From: Turnera subulata
Taxonomy: Eukaryota > Streptophyta > Magnoliopsida > Malpighiales > Passifloraceae
Assembly: GCA_028386065.3 (NCBI GenBank)
Contig: JAKUCV010002023.1
Location: 214,952-278,951, forward strand
Length of the DNA: 64,000 bases
Reading direction: 5' to 3'
Part shown: positions 1 to 10,753 of the stretch, piece by piece
How the letters are laid out: every line of letters begins with the position of its first letter
Numbering within the stretch: the first letter of the stretch is position 1
Notes under the pieces: generated by a model
The model's input: the letters and a program-made list of their open reading frames with translations, nothing else
What the model was told of the DNA's origin: nothing
The model's database searches: none
Translations under genes and position numbers: made by a program

Positions 1-1659
1 TTGAAATCATGCTAATGAATTGTATGATTGAAATGTGTTTTGTTTGAGCCAATGCCTAAGAGAAGTTGAGTGTTTTACCTTGTACAAATGGGTCCTAACT
101 TCTCTTGCTCTTCTTTGCACTTCAACTCTTGATCATATCTTCACTTGAATTCTTGATCACTTTGGTTGAGTACTTGTTTGCTTGATTTCTTTTTGCTTCA
201 TCTTAGTTATGACCTTGGTTTGTCATTTATCAAAACCTGTAATGAGTGAACCATGAAGACATAGGTTCTAACATGAGATGCTTGGATTTTTCCAAACTCC
301 ATAAGACACGTCGAATGCTATCCCCACCCAGACTAAGATATAACTTTTACTTGTTCAAATAAGAAATAAGGCGCAACAGGGTTACGAACAACAAATATAA
401 AGTTCAGAGTTTTAGATTAATATCTTTGATTTTGGGGTTTAGGCTTTAGAATTTAGTATTTTAGCATTTAGTGTTTCTAGCTTTATATCCTAAATTCAAA
501 ACTCTAAAAGCGAATATATGTAATCATATACATTTAGTGTTTCAGAGCCTCTCGTTTCCAATAATTTTTTTATTATTTTGCGAGAGATCATAGCAAATAT
601 TTTAGAGAATTATATGAATCAAAATAATATTTTTTAGACTTATAAAGACTAGAAATACATAAAGGGCTATATTTACTCTAAATCATTTTTAATAAAGTCT
701 TATAATTATTCTTTTGATTAATCAAGTCCTATTAATTTGAACTATTTTTCAAAGTAGTCCTATGCGTGTTTTCCATCCAATATTACTGAGTTGGAAGTAA
801 TCTTATGACGTGGCATTATATGCATCATATGCTGACGCGTCAAATTATCCATATCATTATGACTTAATTGATCAAATCAAAGAGTTATAGGACTTTAAAG
901 ATCTTAAACCTAAAATCATGAACTTTTTAATTTTTCAAGTTTAAAAGCTTAAAATCTCAAACCTAAATTATGTAAAATTATAAATCCTAAACTTTGAAAA
1001 CTTAAATCTTAAAATTATCAAACCTTAAATTTTAAAACCCTATATCTTAAAACTATAAATCCTAAAGTCTTGACTATTAAATCATTCTTTGTATAACCCA
1101 GAAACTTGAGAATCCCCAATACTAAACTTAAATATTACAACTATGAAATCTTAAATGCTAAAATACTAAAGCTTAAAACATTAATTCGAAGCTCGAATCC
1201 CTAACAGCAATTCTAAATCCTAAACGTTAAACTTTTAATCTTATATCCAAATTCAAAATTAAAACTCGATTTCGGAAAGTTTTGGATTTTAGTATTTTAG
1301 AATGCAAGGTTTAAGATTTGAGGTTTTAGATTTTAGTATTTATTATTTTATTATTTTAAAATTAATATTTTAGAGTTTAAAATTTATAATTTTAGAATTA
1401 TATTATTTTAAGATTAAAGATTCTTAGAACTCCTATAATTTATAAAAGAATTTTAATCGAGTCTTTTAAAGTTTTATTTTGATCAATTAAGTCCTAATAA
1501 CGTAGATATTTTTAAACGTGAGCAAATGATGTGTACAATGCCACTATCATATAAATAACTTAGACGGATACGTTGGATAGATACTCACATTATAGGAGTT
1601 GGATGAGTCGGTGTTTTGTTATAGGACTCAGACAAGTTTTGGCTAAAAATTATATGACT
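1..1659. other. AT-rich intergenic DNA with degenerate telomere-like hexamers
   Basis: No supported gene. About 400-540 and 1270-1400 are rich in TTTAG-type words (for example GGGTTTAGG near 437), while 895-1260 is rich in the opposite orientation (CCTAAA, AACCCTA). This gives a loosely inverted arrangement of decayed telomere-like hexamers. Such AT-rich tracts are common between plant genes or inside old non-autonomous DNA elements. I could not define termini or a TSD for an element. The copia LTR begins at 1660. Confidence 0.5.
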
Positions 1660-2145
1660 TGTTATAAAATTGGGGGAGAAATTCACTCTTTGATTGAATA
1701 ATACAAACTTGATCAAGATAATAATACAACTTTGTGGAAAGTAATACACCTTTAATAATAATAAGAAGAAAATGAGAATAATTAAAGATGGAGGGAGATT
1801 TGGAAGAGTAGTATTTGTGTATAGAAATAAAGAGAGTAAGCTTATGGTAGGATATCAAAAAGGTGTAAGTGTGTATGGAAATGAATGGATATTTATAGGT
1901 GAAAATGAGAGGATAAAAACAAATGAGAATGATTAATTTAATAAGATAAAATCAAAATGATATTAGGTAAAGGAAGATGGTATTAAGATTAGGACAAAGG
2001 GAATTATAGAGAGTAAATGGCCAAAGAGATGAATCCAATTGGATGTTAGGTTGAAGGGTAAAATATTTACTGGGGGTAAATTCGGGTACGGTAAAAATGA
2101 GTTTTACTGTATGGTAACAATGACATTCACCATAATTTATTTACA
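1660..2145 (-). repeat. 3' LTR of the copia element
   Basis: About 486 bp, beginning TGTTATAAAA and ending TTTACA on the plus strand, so it has the canonical TG...CA ends. It aligns along most of its length with 7286-7713, with scattered substitutions. The sequence just inside it, a pyrimidine run at 2148-2157 on the plus strand, is the polypurine tract in element sense and fixes this as the 3' LTR of a minus-strand element. Confidence 0.9.
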
Positions 2146-2158
2146 ACACTCCCCTTTG
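2146..2158 (-). promoter_or_regulatory. Polypurine tract of copia element
   Basis: The plus strand reads ACACTCCCCTTTG; in element sense this is a purine run immediately before the TG of the 3' LTR, the usual primer site for plus-strand DNA synthesis. Confidence 0.75.
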
Positions 2159-2409
2159 AATGTCATTGCACTTTGGGTAGAATACGCTTTAGAAGAATTG
2201 CCTCGTTAAAAACCTTATCAAGAAAAACCCAGTGGGATAAAAACTTGGTGAAGGAAAAAAGAGTGCAGTGCATATTCTACTCCCCCTCATTTTGGCCTCC
2301 CTTAATGTCACGAAATCGTCGCATGTCAATCTTCCTTATCAACCTCTCAAAAATTGAAGTAGGTAGTGATTTTGTAAATAGGTCTGCCAAATTGTCACTT
2401 GAGCGAATC

Positions 2410-3748
2410 TGTTGAACACAAATATCACCATTCTTCTAGAGATCATGAGTGAAAAAGAATTTTGGTGATATGTGCTTTGTTCCAGTCGCCTTTGATGTAT
2501 CATTCCTTCAATTGGGCAATGCAGGCAGCATTATCTTCATAAATGATTGTTGGAACACCTTTCCCACTATCCAATCCGCAAGAATCTCGAATATGTTGTG
2601 TTATTGATCTTAGCCAAACACACTCTCGACTAGCTTCATGTATGGCTACAATTTCTGCATTATTTGAAGAGGTGGCAACAATACTTTGCTTTGTGGATCG
2701 CCACGATATAGCAGTTCCTCCATAAGTAAACAAGTAACCTGTTTGTGAGTGAGCCTTATGTGGATCAGACAAATAACCTGCATCTGCATAACCAATTAGA
2801 TCGGGTTTGGACCCGGATGAATAAAATAATCCCATATCCATTGTACCCCGAAGATATCGAAAAATTTGTTTTATCCCATTCTAATGTCTGCGAGTTGGGG
2901 CAGAACTATATCTTGCTAGTAAACTAACAGCAAAAGATATATCAGGTCTTGTATTAGTAGCAAGATACATTAAAGCTCCAATCGCGTTGAGATATGGTAC
3001 TTCCGGACCAAGAATTTCTTCATTATCTTCTCGAGGTTTAAAAATATCTTTTTTTTTATCAAGCGAACTCACAACCATCGGGGTACTTGTTGGATGCGCT
3101 TTGTCCATATAAAATCTTTTCAAAACCTTCTCGGTATAATGTATCTGATGGACAAAGATCCCATTTTCTAAATGTGCAATTTGAAGACCTAGACAGAGTT
3201 TTGTCTTTCCAAGATCTTTCATTTCAAATTCTTTCTTTAAACAATGCACGGCTTTGGAAACTTCTTCAGGAGTTCCAATAATATTTAAATCATCAACATA
3301 AACAGCAATGATGACCTATTCATGCATGGACCTTTTAATAAAAACACATGGACATATGGAAATCATTTTTGAAACCCTCTTTTACCAAGTATTCACTGAG
3401 ACGATTATACCACATATGTCCAGATTGCTTCAAGCCATATAAACATCTTTTCAATTTAATTGAGTATATATCCCGGGAATTAGTTGCTTCGGGCAACTTA
3501 AGTCCTTCAGGGACTCTCATGTATATATCATGGCTTATAGGTCCATAGAGATAGGCTGTAACAACATCCATTAGACGCATTTCTAATTTTTCATGTACTG
3601 CCAGACTAATTAGATACCGAAAAGTTATTGCATCCACCGCAGGGGAGTATGTCTCCTCATAATCAATACCAGGTCGTTGGGTAAAACCTTGTGCGACAAG
3701 CCGTGCTTTATATCTCACTATTTCATTTTTCTCATTTCTTTTCCGCAC
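2410..3748 (-). pseudogene. copia reverse transcriptase and RNase H, broken
   Basis: The first segment (3748-3335) matches the start of the copia-type RT domain, including ARLVAQGFTQ and an RLMDVVTAYLYG segment that carries a catalytic Asp. The YVDD active site is encoded at 3289-3300, in a stretch separated from its neighbours by a stop. 3249-2881 continues the RT with MKDLGK and the later LMYLATNTRPDISFAV block. 2841-2500 is Ty1-type RNase H (ADAGYLSDPHK, then YEDNAACI). A stop near 2500 interrupts the C-terminal tail, which is still recognisable (YIKGDW) to about 2440. Catalytic motifs remain visible but the frame is broken repeatedly. Order and spacing leave little doubt about identity. 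Confidence 0.92.
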
Positions 3749-4618
3749 AAATACCCATTTGTAACCGACCGGCTTTACACCATCAGATGTTGGGACTACA
3801 AGCCCAAAAACTTCTCGCTACATGAGTGAGTCTAACTCAGCCTTAATTGCGTCTCTCCATTTTGTCCAATCATTTCTACGCCGGCATTCATCAATTGATT
3901 TAGGCTCATGATACTCATTTTCTTCCATAATGTTTAGCGCTACATTATACGCAAAAATCCCGTCGACGGTTATTTCACGTCAGTTCCATCTTGTTCCTGA
4001 CATAATATAGTTGATTGAGATCTCATCATTTTGACTTATTTCAGGTACCTGAGTTACTTCTGGAACATTACCATTTATGTCTGGAACCTCTTCTTGAGGA
4101 TTTTTCTCATCTTGAGGATTTTCAATTTGAACCTCTACAGGAGATTTTATTACCTCGTTGGGGCCATCTTGTATCTTTGCTCTTTTTCTCTGTCGAGGAT
4201 TTTTATCTTTGGAACCGAGTCGTCTGCCACGCTTCTGGCGTGCTTTAGATTCATTTGCAATCTTTAGTTGTCCTTCAGGGACATCAATTCTAACAGGAGT
4301 ATTAACAGCTGGTACATGAGATTTGTCACTCTATTGATATCAGTAAAAGTGTCTGGCAATTGATTTGCTATATTTTGCAAATGAATTATCTTTTGAACTT
4401 CAAGTTTACATTGATTTGTACGAGGATCAAGACTTGATAATGATATAGCATTCCAATTAATTTCTTTATCCAGCTGCTTATTTTCTCCCCCTAACGTTGG
4501 ATAAACATTTTTATCAAAATTATAATCAGCAAATCTTGCTGATAAATAAATCTCCAGTTGTTGGTTCCAAATATTTTATAATTGATGGAGATTCATATCC
4601 AACATATATTCCCAATCT

Positions 4619-5324
4619 TCATTGAGGACCCATTTTAGTTCGCTGTGGTGGAGCAATTGGCACATATACTGCATAACCAAAGGTCCAAAGATGGGAGATA
4701 ATAGGTTCGTGACCATGAACCAATTGAATGGGGGAGAGCTTATGATAGCTTGTTGGCCTGATGCGCACAAGTGCTGCTGCATGCAAAATAGCATGTCCCC
4801 AAGCAGTAACGGGGAGTTTGCATCTCATCAATAATGGCCTCGCAATCAACTGAAGGCGTTTAATCAACGATTCTGCTAGACCGTTTTGAGTATGAACATG
4901 AGCTACAAGATATTCAACCACAATTCTAATTGACATACAATAGTCATTAAACGCCTTAGAGGTGAATTCAGCAACATTATCAAAACGTATAGTCTTAATT
5001 GCATGATTAGGGAAGTGCGCCTGCAATTTGATCAATTGTGAGGCACACATGGGACCATCTAGTTGATGCATCAATTAAAACCATAAAATATCAAAATGGT
5101 CCACATGGTGGATGTATAGGTCCTCAAATATCTTCCTGAATTCTTTCTAAAAATGCTGGTAATTCAGAACCAACCTTATCATATGAAGGCCGGATAATTA
5201 ATTTTCCTTGTGAACAAGCAGCACATGAAAATTCATTAGATTGAAAAACCTTCTGGTTTTTCAATGGATGACCAAATGAATTTTTAATAATTCGGCGCAT
5301 CATTATTGATCCGAGATGGCCCAA
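4619..5324 (-). pseudogene. copia integrase, broken
   Basis: 5324-5124 encodes the GAG-pre-integrase/zinc-binding part (LGHLGSIMMRRI followed by CAACSQGK). After a frameshift, 5074-4619 encodes the catalytic core with IRFDNVAEFTS (second catalytic Asp) and HTQNGLAESLIKRLQ (catalytic Glu). The protein would integrate the element cDNA. The region 3749-4618 should hold the integrase C-terminus and the link to RT, but no long open frame survives there. Confidence 0.9.
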
Positions 5325-5359
5325 CCAGTCATGCCAAATTTTTAACTAATTAGTCAGCT

Positions 5360-5836
5360 TCAGGCTGGTGCCAGCTTCAGGCTGGTGCCAGCTTCTAGCT
5401 GGGTATAATAATTTTCAATGACTCGAATATTTGTGTAGTACAATTCAGAAGATAATACAGGTAATTTTTCCGCAACTTGTTTGTTACCTGTAGTGTTAAT
5501 TTTTGTAATATAGAGATATTCAGCTTCTCTTTCATTCATTGTCTCAATATGATATCCATTTAAACGGATATCCTTAAAACTCAACAGATTTCTTTGAGAC
5601 TTTGAAGAGAACAAAGCATTTTCAATGATTATCTTTGTTCCCTTTGGTAGTAGAATTTGAGCTCTTCCGGAGCCTTCAATTATTTTCGTACTACCAGAGA
5701 TTGTACTAACATATGCCTTTTCAAATTTCAAAGTAAAGAAATATTTCCGTTCATTAAATACGGAATAAGTAGTTGCACTGTCTGCTAGATAGATATTTGA
5801 GTCATTGTTCTTGGAACCATATAGTTGAATATCCAT
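5360..5836 (-). pseudogene. copia protease domain
   Basis: A 158-residue open frame with LADSATTYSVF, which corresponds to the D-[ST]-x-x-T active-site region of retroviral-type aspartic proteases in copia elements, followed by ISGSTKIIEGSGRA and LLSFKDIRLNGYHIETM, typical of the copia protease to integrase linker. It lies in a different frame from both the gag upstream and the pre-integrase segment downstream. The host-derived start codon is not meaningful because the domain should be made from a polyprotein. Confidence 0.88.
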
Positions 5837-5981
5837 ATCTTCATAAAAGAAAATAAAAGATGCATAAGGAAGTAATACTGAACTAAAATTTATTCCAAAT
5901 TAAAAGAACATTAAGAACATTAATATAAATAAACAACAGATAAGAACATAAATGCAAAATACAAAGAAATAGACAACATGA

Positions 5982-7043
5982 TTATTCTTGCTTCGTTTTC
6001 TTGCTTGCTTCTTCTGGATCAGCAAGATAATCATCAATATCAAGATATGAGTCGGACTGGAAAGCAGCATCTTGGTCATCATTTTGAACGAAATTTGTTT
6101 CAACAGCCTTATTTTTGGCTTTCAAAGATGATTGATAAAGTTCCACCAAATGCTTTGCTGTACGACATGCCCGTGACCAATGACCTATCATGCCACATCG
6201 ATAGCAGGCTGTCTCGTGATTTTTCTTATCATGATATTTGGCATCATTCGTATGTTCTCCTTTAGCCTTGCCAATATTGCGGTCATGGGAATTAAAATTG
6301 TTCCTTCCACGTCCACGCCCACGTCCCCGGCCACAACCTTTTCCACGGCCACGACCACGACCAAAATTATCATGCACTGCTGCATTCGCTTCTGGGAATG
6401 GAGCAGAAGCAGTGGGACGAGACTCATGATTTTTCATCAATAGCTCGTTATTTTGTTCGGCCAACAGAAGGCAAGAAATTAAATCAGAATATCTACTGAA
6501 ACCTTTTTCACGATACTGCTGCTACAGGAGCACATTGGATGCATGAAAAGTAGAGAATGTTTTCTCTAACATATCCATATCAGTAATATTTTCTCCACAT
6601 AGTTTTAGCTGAGAGCTGATTCGAAACACAGCTGAATTATATTCATGCACAGATTTGAAATTTTGCAACCTCAGGTGCATCCACTTATAACGAGCTTTTG
6701 GGAGTATGACCATCTTCAAGTGATCATACATTTCTTTCAAATTATTCCAAAGATCTGTTGGATCTTTGACAGTAAGGTATTCCGTCTTTAGACTATCGTG
6801 AAGATGGTGACGGAGAAAGATTATGGCTTTTGCCTTATCTTGACTAGATGCATCTTTTGCCTTTTCTTGACTAGTGCCTTCTTTTTCTTGAATAGATATA
6901 GCTTTTTCCTTATCTTGAGGGGATTTTATAGTATGCCCCAGTCCCTGAGCATCTAAATGCATTTCTGCTTCTAGTCTCCATGATAGATAATTTCTTCCAG
7001 TAATATCTAGGGCCTCAAACTCAAGCTTGGCAAGGTTTGCCAT
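5982..7043 (-). pseudogene. copia gag with CCHC zinc knuckle
   Basis: Begins with ATG at 7043 (MANLAKLEFEALDITG) about 230 bp after the upstream LTR, as expected for gag. It has one in-frame TAG near 6522; reading resumes in the same frame through LISCLLLAEQNNELLMKNHE, an arginine/glycine-rich stretch, and a zinc knuckle of form C-x2-C-x4-H-x4-C (CYRCGMIGHWSRAC, about 6168-6209). It ends in a normal stop at 5982. Gag forms the virus-like particle and binds element RNA. Because only one stop interrupts it, this is the best preserved part of the element. Confidence 0.92.
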
Positions 7044-7270
7044 TATAACAGTAAAGAAATAATAACAAAATATAAAATAAATATAAAGAGAAATAATAAT
7101 AGAAATTATATAATATATACGCTTACTCGATAAATCTAATATAGAATAGAATATATATATGCTTACTCGATAAATCTTTCAGCTATATTAATACTATATA
7201 TGTATAATAGAAAATGATTAAAGTAGTGATAAGAAAAGGTTTAGAAATGATTACCTTGATAAGGTAGAGA

Positions 7271-7285
7271 CTAGTGCTGATAACG
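7271..7285 (-). promoter_or_regulatory. Primer-binding site of copia element
   Basis: In element sense the LTR end TTATAACA is followed by CGTTATCAGCACTAG. The core TATCAG resembles the plant initiator-methionine tRNA complement (TGGTATCAGAGC) with differences, so tRNA-iMet priming is likely. Confidence 0.65.
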
Positions 7286-7713
7286 TGTTATAAAATTAGG
7301 GGAGAAATTCACTCTTTGATTGAATAATACAAACTTGATCAAGATAATAATACAACTTTATGGAAAGTAAAACACCTTTAATAATAATAATAAGAAAATG
7401 ACAATAATTAAAGAAGGAGGGAGATTTGGAAGAGTAGTGTTTGTGTATAGAAATGAAGAAAGTAAGCTTATGGTAGGATATCAAAAAAGTGTAAGTGTGT
7501 ATGAAAATGAAGGGGTATTTATAGGTGAAAATGAGATAATAAAAACAAATAAGAATGATAATAATTAATTTAATAAGATAAAATAAAAAAATATTAAGTA
7601 AAGGAAGATGTTATTAAAATTATGATAAAAAGAATCATAGGTAGTAAATGGCCAAAGGAATGAATTCAATTAGATATTAGGTTGAGGGATAAAATATTTA
7701 CTGAGGAAGTAAA
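7286..7713 (-). repeat. 5' LTR of the copia element, truncated
   Basis: Starts TGTTATAAAA on the plus strand and follows the left LTR to about TTTACTG/TAAAT at 7695-7713, then diverges. The left LTR continues some 70 bp further to its CA end, so the distal U3 end of this copy is missing and no TSD can be recognised. Confidence 0.85.
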
Positions 7714-9480
7714 TAGCACTAGTGGTATATAGTTATCCAATCTAAAAAGCGAGCCCCCTGGCCTCCACTGCTGATCAAAATTTTGAAGCAGTCCCACCAT
7801 TTCCAATCACCAAAATAACCACACAGCCACACACTGGCTTTAATAGATGCTACACATTCTAACAAAATTAAACAACTATCATTAAATAATTAGTAGTAGT
7901 AATCAGTACAAAAGGGGAAATGATTAAAAAATGGGGGAGGGAAGGGAACAGAGGGGTGGGCAGAGAGACAGGGTTTGCATGGCGATGTGGCAGAATAGGA
8001 CTGGTTTAAAGTGGCGTTGCTCTCCTAAGACTGAGCCAGTCTAAGCAAAAACGAGGTATTCATTCATTCAATTCAAAGGCAGGAAAAAAACATAAGATAA
8101 TAGAAAAGAGAAAACAGAAGAAGAAAAACTAAAGATATCGAGATAGTAGTAGTAGATTGGAATTGGATAAGCTCTTGCACTTCCCCCATACAGGTATAGA
8201 GTGCAACATGCAATAACACAAAACTGAGGAGTACAGTCAAAGCAAAAGCACGGGCATGGTCAAAGCTGCTTAGCTGGCACTTTACCCGAAATAATATATA
8301 GAAAAAAGGGTTCCCAAGATGGAGGCCCACTCACCCTGTCCCTCCCTGGCTGGGTCTCTTGCCCATTGTCCTTGCTTTGAAAACCAGATTAGTGGGGGAA
8401 ATTTAATACTACAGTACTACTATGAGTCTGTGAAATGCAAGTAGTAGTAGAATAAAGGGGGTTTTCTTTGGATTACTTAAGTTTACTCGGTGTCTGAAAA
8501 TATTCGATTTTGGTTAAGCCGAGAAGGTAAAGACGCAAGGAAGGGGGAGTAGTCGTACATGGGGGAGTTTTTATCTACTGATGTCCGTGGGGGTTTGGTG
8601 GACTTTAGTGAAACCAAGACTGCCTCCCTTTCCCTTTTCCTTTTTTTTTTTTTCTTTTGCTTCGTGCGGCTGCCCTCCTCCCATTGTATTTGTATCCAAA
8701 AGACGAGTTTGTTCCTTTCCCCTATTTTTTTCACTTTGACTATTATTCGCTTTCTGTAAAGACTCTCTTTACTGGGTACCTGTGGAGTAATCTTCTTTTT
8801 TAGTATTTGAGAAAAGACAAATTTAGGCAAGATTTGTTGATAGCAGTTCAGATCCCCTTACCTTCCCTTCATCAATTAATGTAGGTAGTTTAACTATATA
8901 TGACGACCTAACAATTCTATCCATAATAGCTAGGCTTGCCTTGGTAAAAATTTGCATTCAAGTGAGAGAGATGTATTATTACTTAGTAAGTTAGTAGTAT
9001 GACTGTTTAACCAGTAAGCAATATTAGTGGATTCCCATTTTGAGTTAAAAAATAATGTCACTCTATTGCCGTTAAGAGAAAATTGCATACTTGAGGCATT
9101 ATTCTATTTTGATGTATAAATATGTACAGCTTTTAATTTTATTTTTTCAAAAATAAAAGAGAAAACAAGAACTTTACCTCATTTCGATCTCTAGTAATAA
9201 CTAAAGCTTTTACTTTTCTGAAAAATTTTATCCTCGTTTCAGAATTAGGTATCCATCCTTAGTTTTGCTTAAAAACACTCATTGTGCATCTGATTTATTT
9301 TATGCGGTAGGCGTAGATTGTGTTCTAACTAAATCTTCCTTCACATTCACATATCTTTACTGGTAGGGGGGGGGAATAACTTTTGTTTTGTCCCAGAAGA
9401 TTAAACATAAATTTAATTAGTACAGTACAGTGTGAACAATGAGGGATGTAACTGTCATTTCCAGCACCATTAAGCTTAAT
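7714..9480. other. Intergenic DNA upstream of the U-box gene
   Basis: No coding region is supported on either strand; the longest open frames are low-complexity or lack any family resemblance. The stretch is AT-rich with short pyrimidine runs (a T-rich tract near 8640-8660). It may include distal promoter sequence of the gene at 10754, but no element can be assigned. Confidence 0.5.
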
Positions 9481-10753
9481 GGCCTTGGTTAAGTACAAAA
9501 ATTAGAGTGAAAAATTTGGAATAAAGAAGCAAATAAACAAAGAGGCAGCGGGAGATTACGGCAACAAACAGGTGGTGTGGTGCGCGGGCCGAGGGGGTTG
9601 TTTACTGGCTGCAACCCGTGGTTCCCGGTCACCACCCCCGACCCCCCGATATTTTGCCCTTTTTTCCCTTTTTCCAACAAAGAAAACAATTCCTCGTTTT
9701 CTTTCCCACCCCCCAAATAATTAAAATAATTATTACCACACCAAACTCCAAAGGCACACACCCACACGATTATTAAAAATTTCCATATTATTATTATTAT
9801 TCTGACTTACTATATGAATATTACTTTTTATTATTTTCCGTGGAGAGAGAGACCCCCCTTTCTCTCTCCTCCTCAAAAACAAACTGCCCCAACAAAAGAG
9901 AGCGGCACGGCAGTAGGGAAAGGCCTTTGGGTTGCAGGACATGGCTTTTTCTTCTCTCTGCTCTCTCTTCTTTTCTCTTTTCTTTTTTTTTTCTTCTCCT
10001 AACACAGTAGTAGTACTTGTGGTATGCTCTCTTTGATATTTCCTCCTCATTATTTTTATGATCTGGGTCTCTTTCGTTCCTTTCCAATTCTTGTCCATTC
10101 CTCAGATTTTTCACCCTTTTTTCCTTCCTCTTTAGCACCTGGGGGCCTTTTGTTGGGGTTTCCCTCCTTCAGTTGATGTTAGTGTAGTGTGTGTGTGCAG
10201 TCTTGTTATTGCTTTTTTTGGGTACTCTTTTTGCTGGTGGGTTGTTCATGATTTGACCCTTTTCTTTGAAGCTTGAAAGAGAAGTGAGAGGGGAAGAGCT
10301 TGATTCCTGTTTTTACTATCGTTATTATTATGCGTTTATGATGTGTATTATTGTTATTATGATAGCAATAAGTCTTTTGACCACAGAAAGAGATCCAGAT
10401 AAAGCAGCTGGGAAAAGTAACAGGAGAAGTTTTGTGTTTGTGAGTGTGCAATAAGGGTGGAGAAAGAAAGAGAGAGAATCTGCCTCTCTCGCTCTCTCCC
10501 TGCGTGTGTGTATGTGCTGTTCTTTTGGTTGGTTTTGTGATTGCCAATGAGAGATAAAACCCCCCATTCATTTCTTTATTTCACTTTGTTCCCGTCTCTC
10601 TTTTCACTTCACTCATGTGCAACCTAGGTGTAATGTGCCTTGAGGGGTGCGTATCGCTGCAGTGATTTTGAGGTGGGTGAGAGACTCCAGTTCCTCCTTT
10701 TTAGTTTAGTGGGTATTGGTTTTTTTTTTTTTACCTCAAGAGGAGTTACGAAA
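9481..10753 (+). promoter_or_regulatory. Probable promoter and pyrimidine-rich 5' leader of the U-box gene
   Basis: Between about 9840 and 10640 the plus strand is dominated by CT runs (9850-10010, 10470-10500) and short GT repeats (10186-10196, 10502-10511), a composition common in long plant 5' leaders. A GC-richer patch lies at 9545-9650. The only TATA-like string I noted (ACTATATGAA near 9810) is weak, so the transcription start is not fixed. No ATG-initiated open frame of interest precedes 10754. A leader intron cannot be excluded by eye. Confidence 0.45.

Larger units (their letters stand above)
1660..7713 (-). mobile_element. Ty1/copia LTR retrotransposon, decayed
   Basis: Two similar LTRs (1660-2145 and 7286-about 7713) flank gag, protease, integrase and reverse transcriptase/RNase H in the copia order, read on the minus strand. 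The reading frame is broken by several stops and frameshifts, so the copy cannot make a polyprotein. The upstream LTR in element sense (right side) lacks roughly the last 70 bp expected from the other LTR, and no TSD can be found, so that end was probably lost in a later deletion. The domain order protease-integrase-RT-RNase H excludes gypsy. Confidence 0.95.

Noticed and set aside
2173..2415. Plus-strand open frame next to the copia LTR
   Set aside because: Antisense of the element's 3' untranslated and RNase H tail region.
10640..10753. Upstream extension of the U-box frame to 10640
   Set aside because: It starts with TTG, not ATG; the extra 38 residues are hydrophobic leader translation and do not belong to the family. 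The first ATG is 10754.
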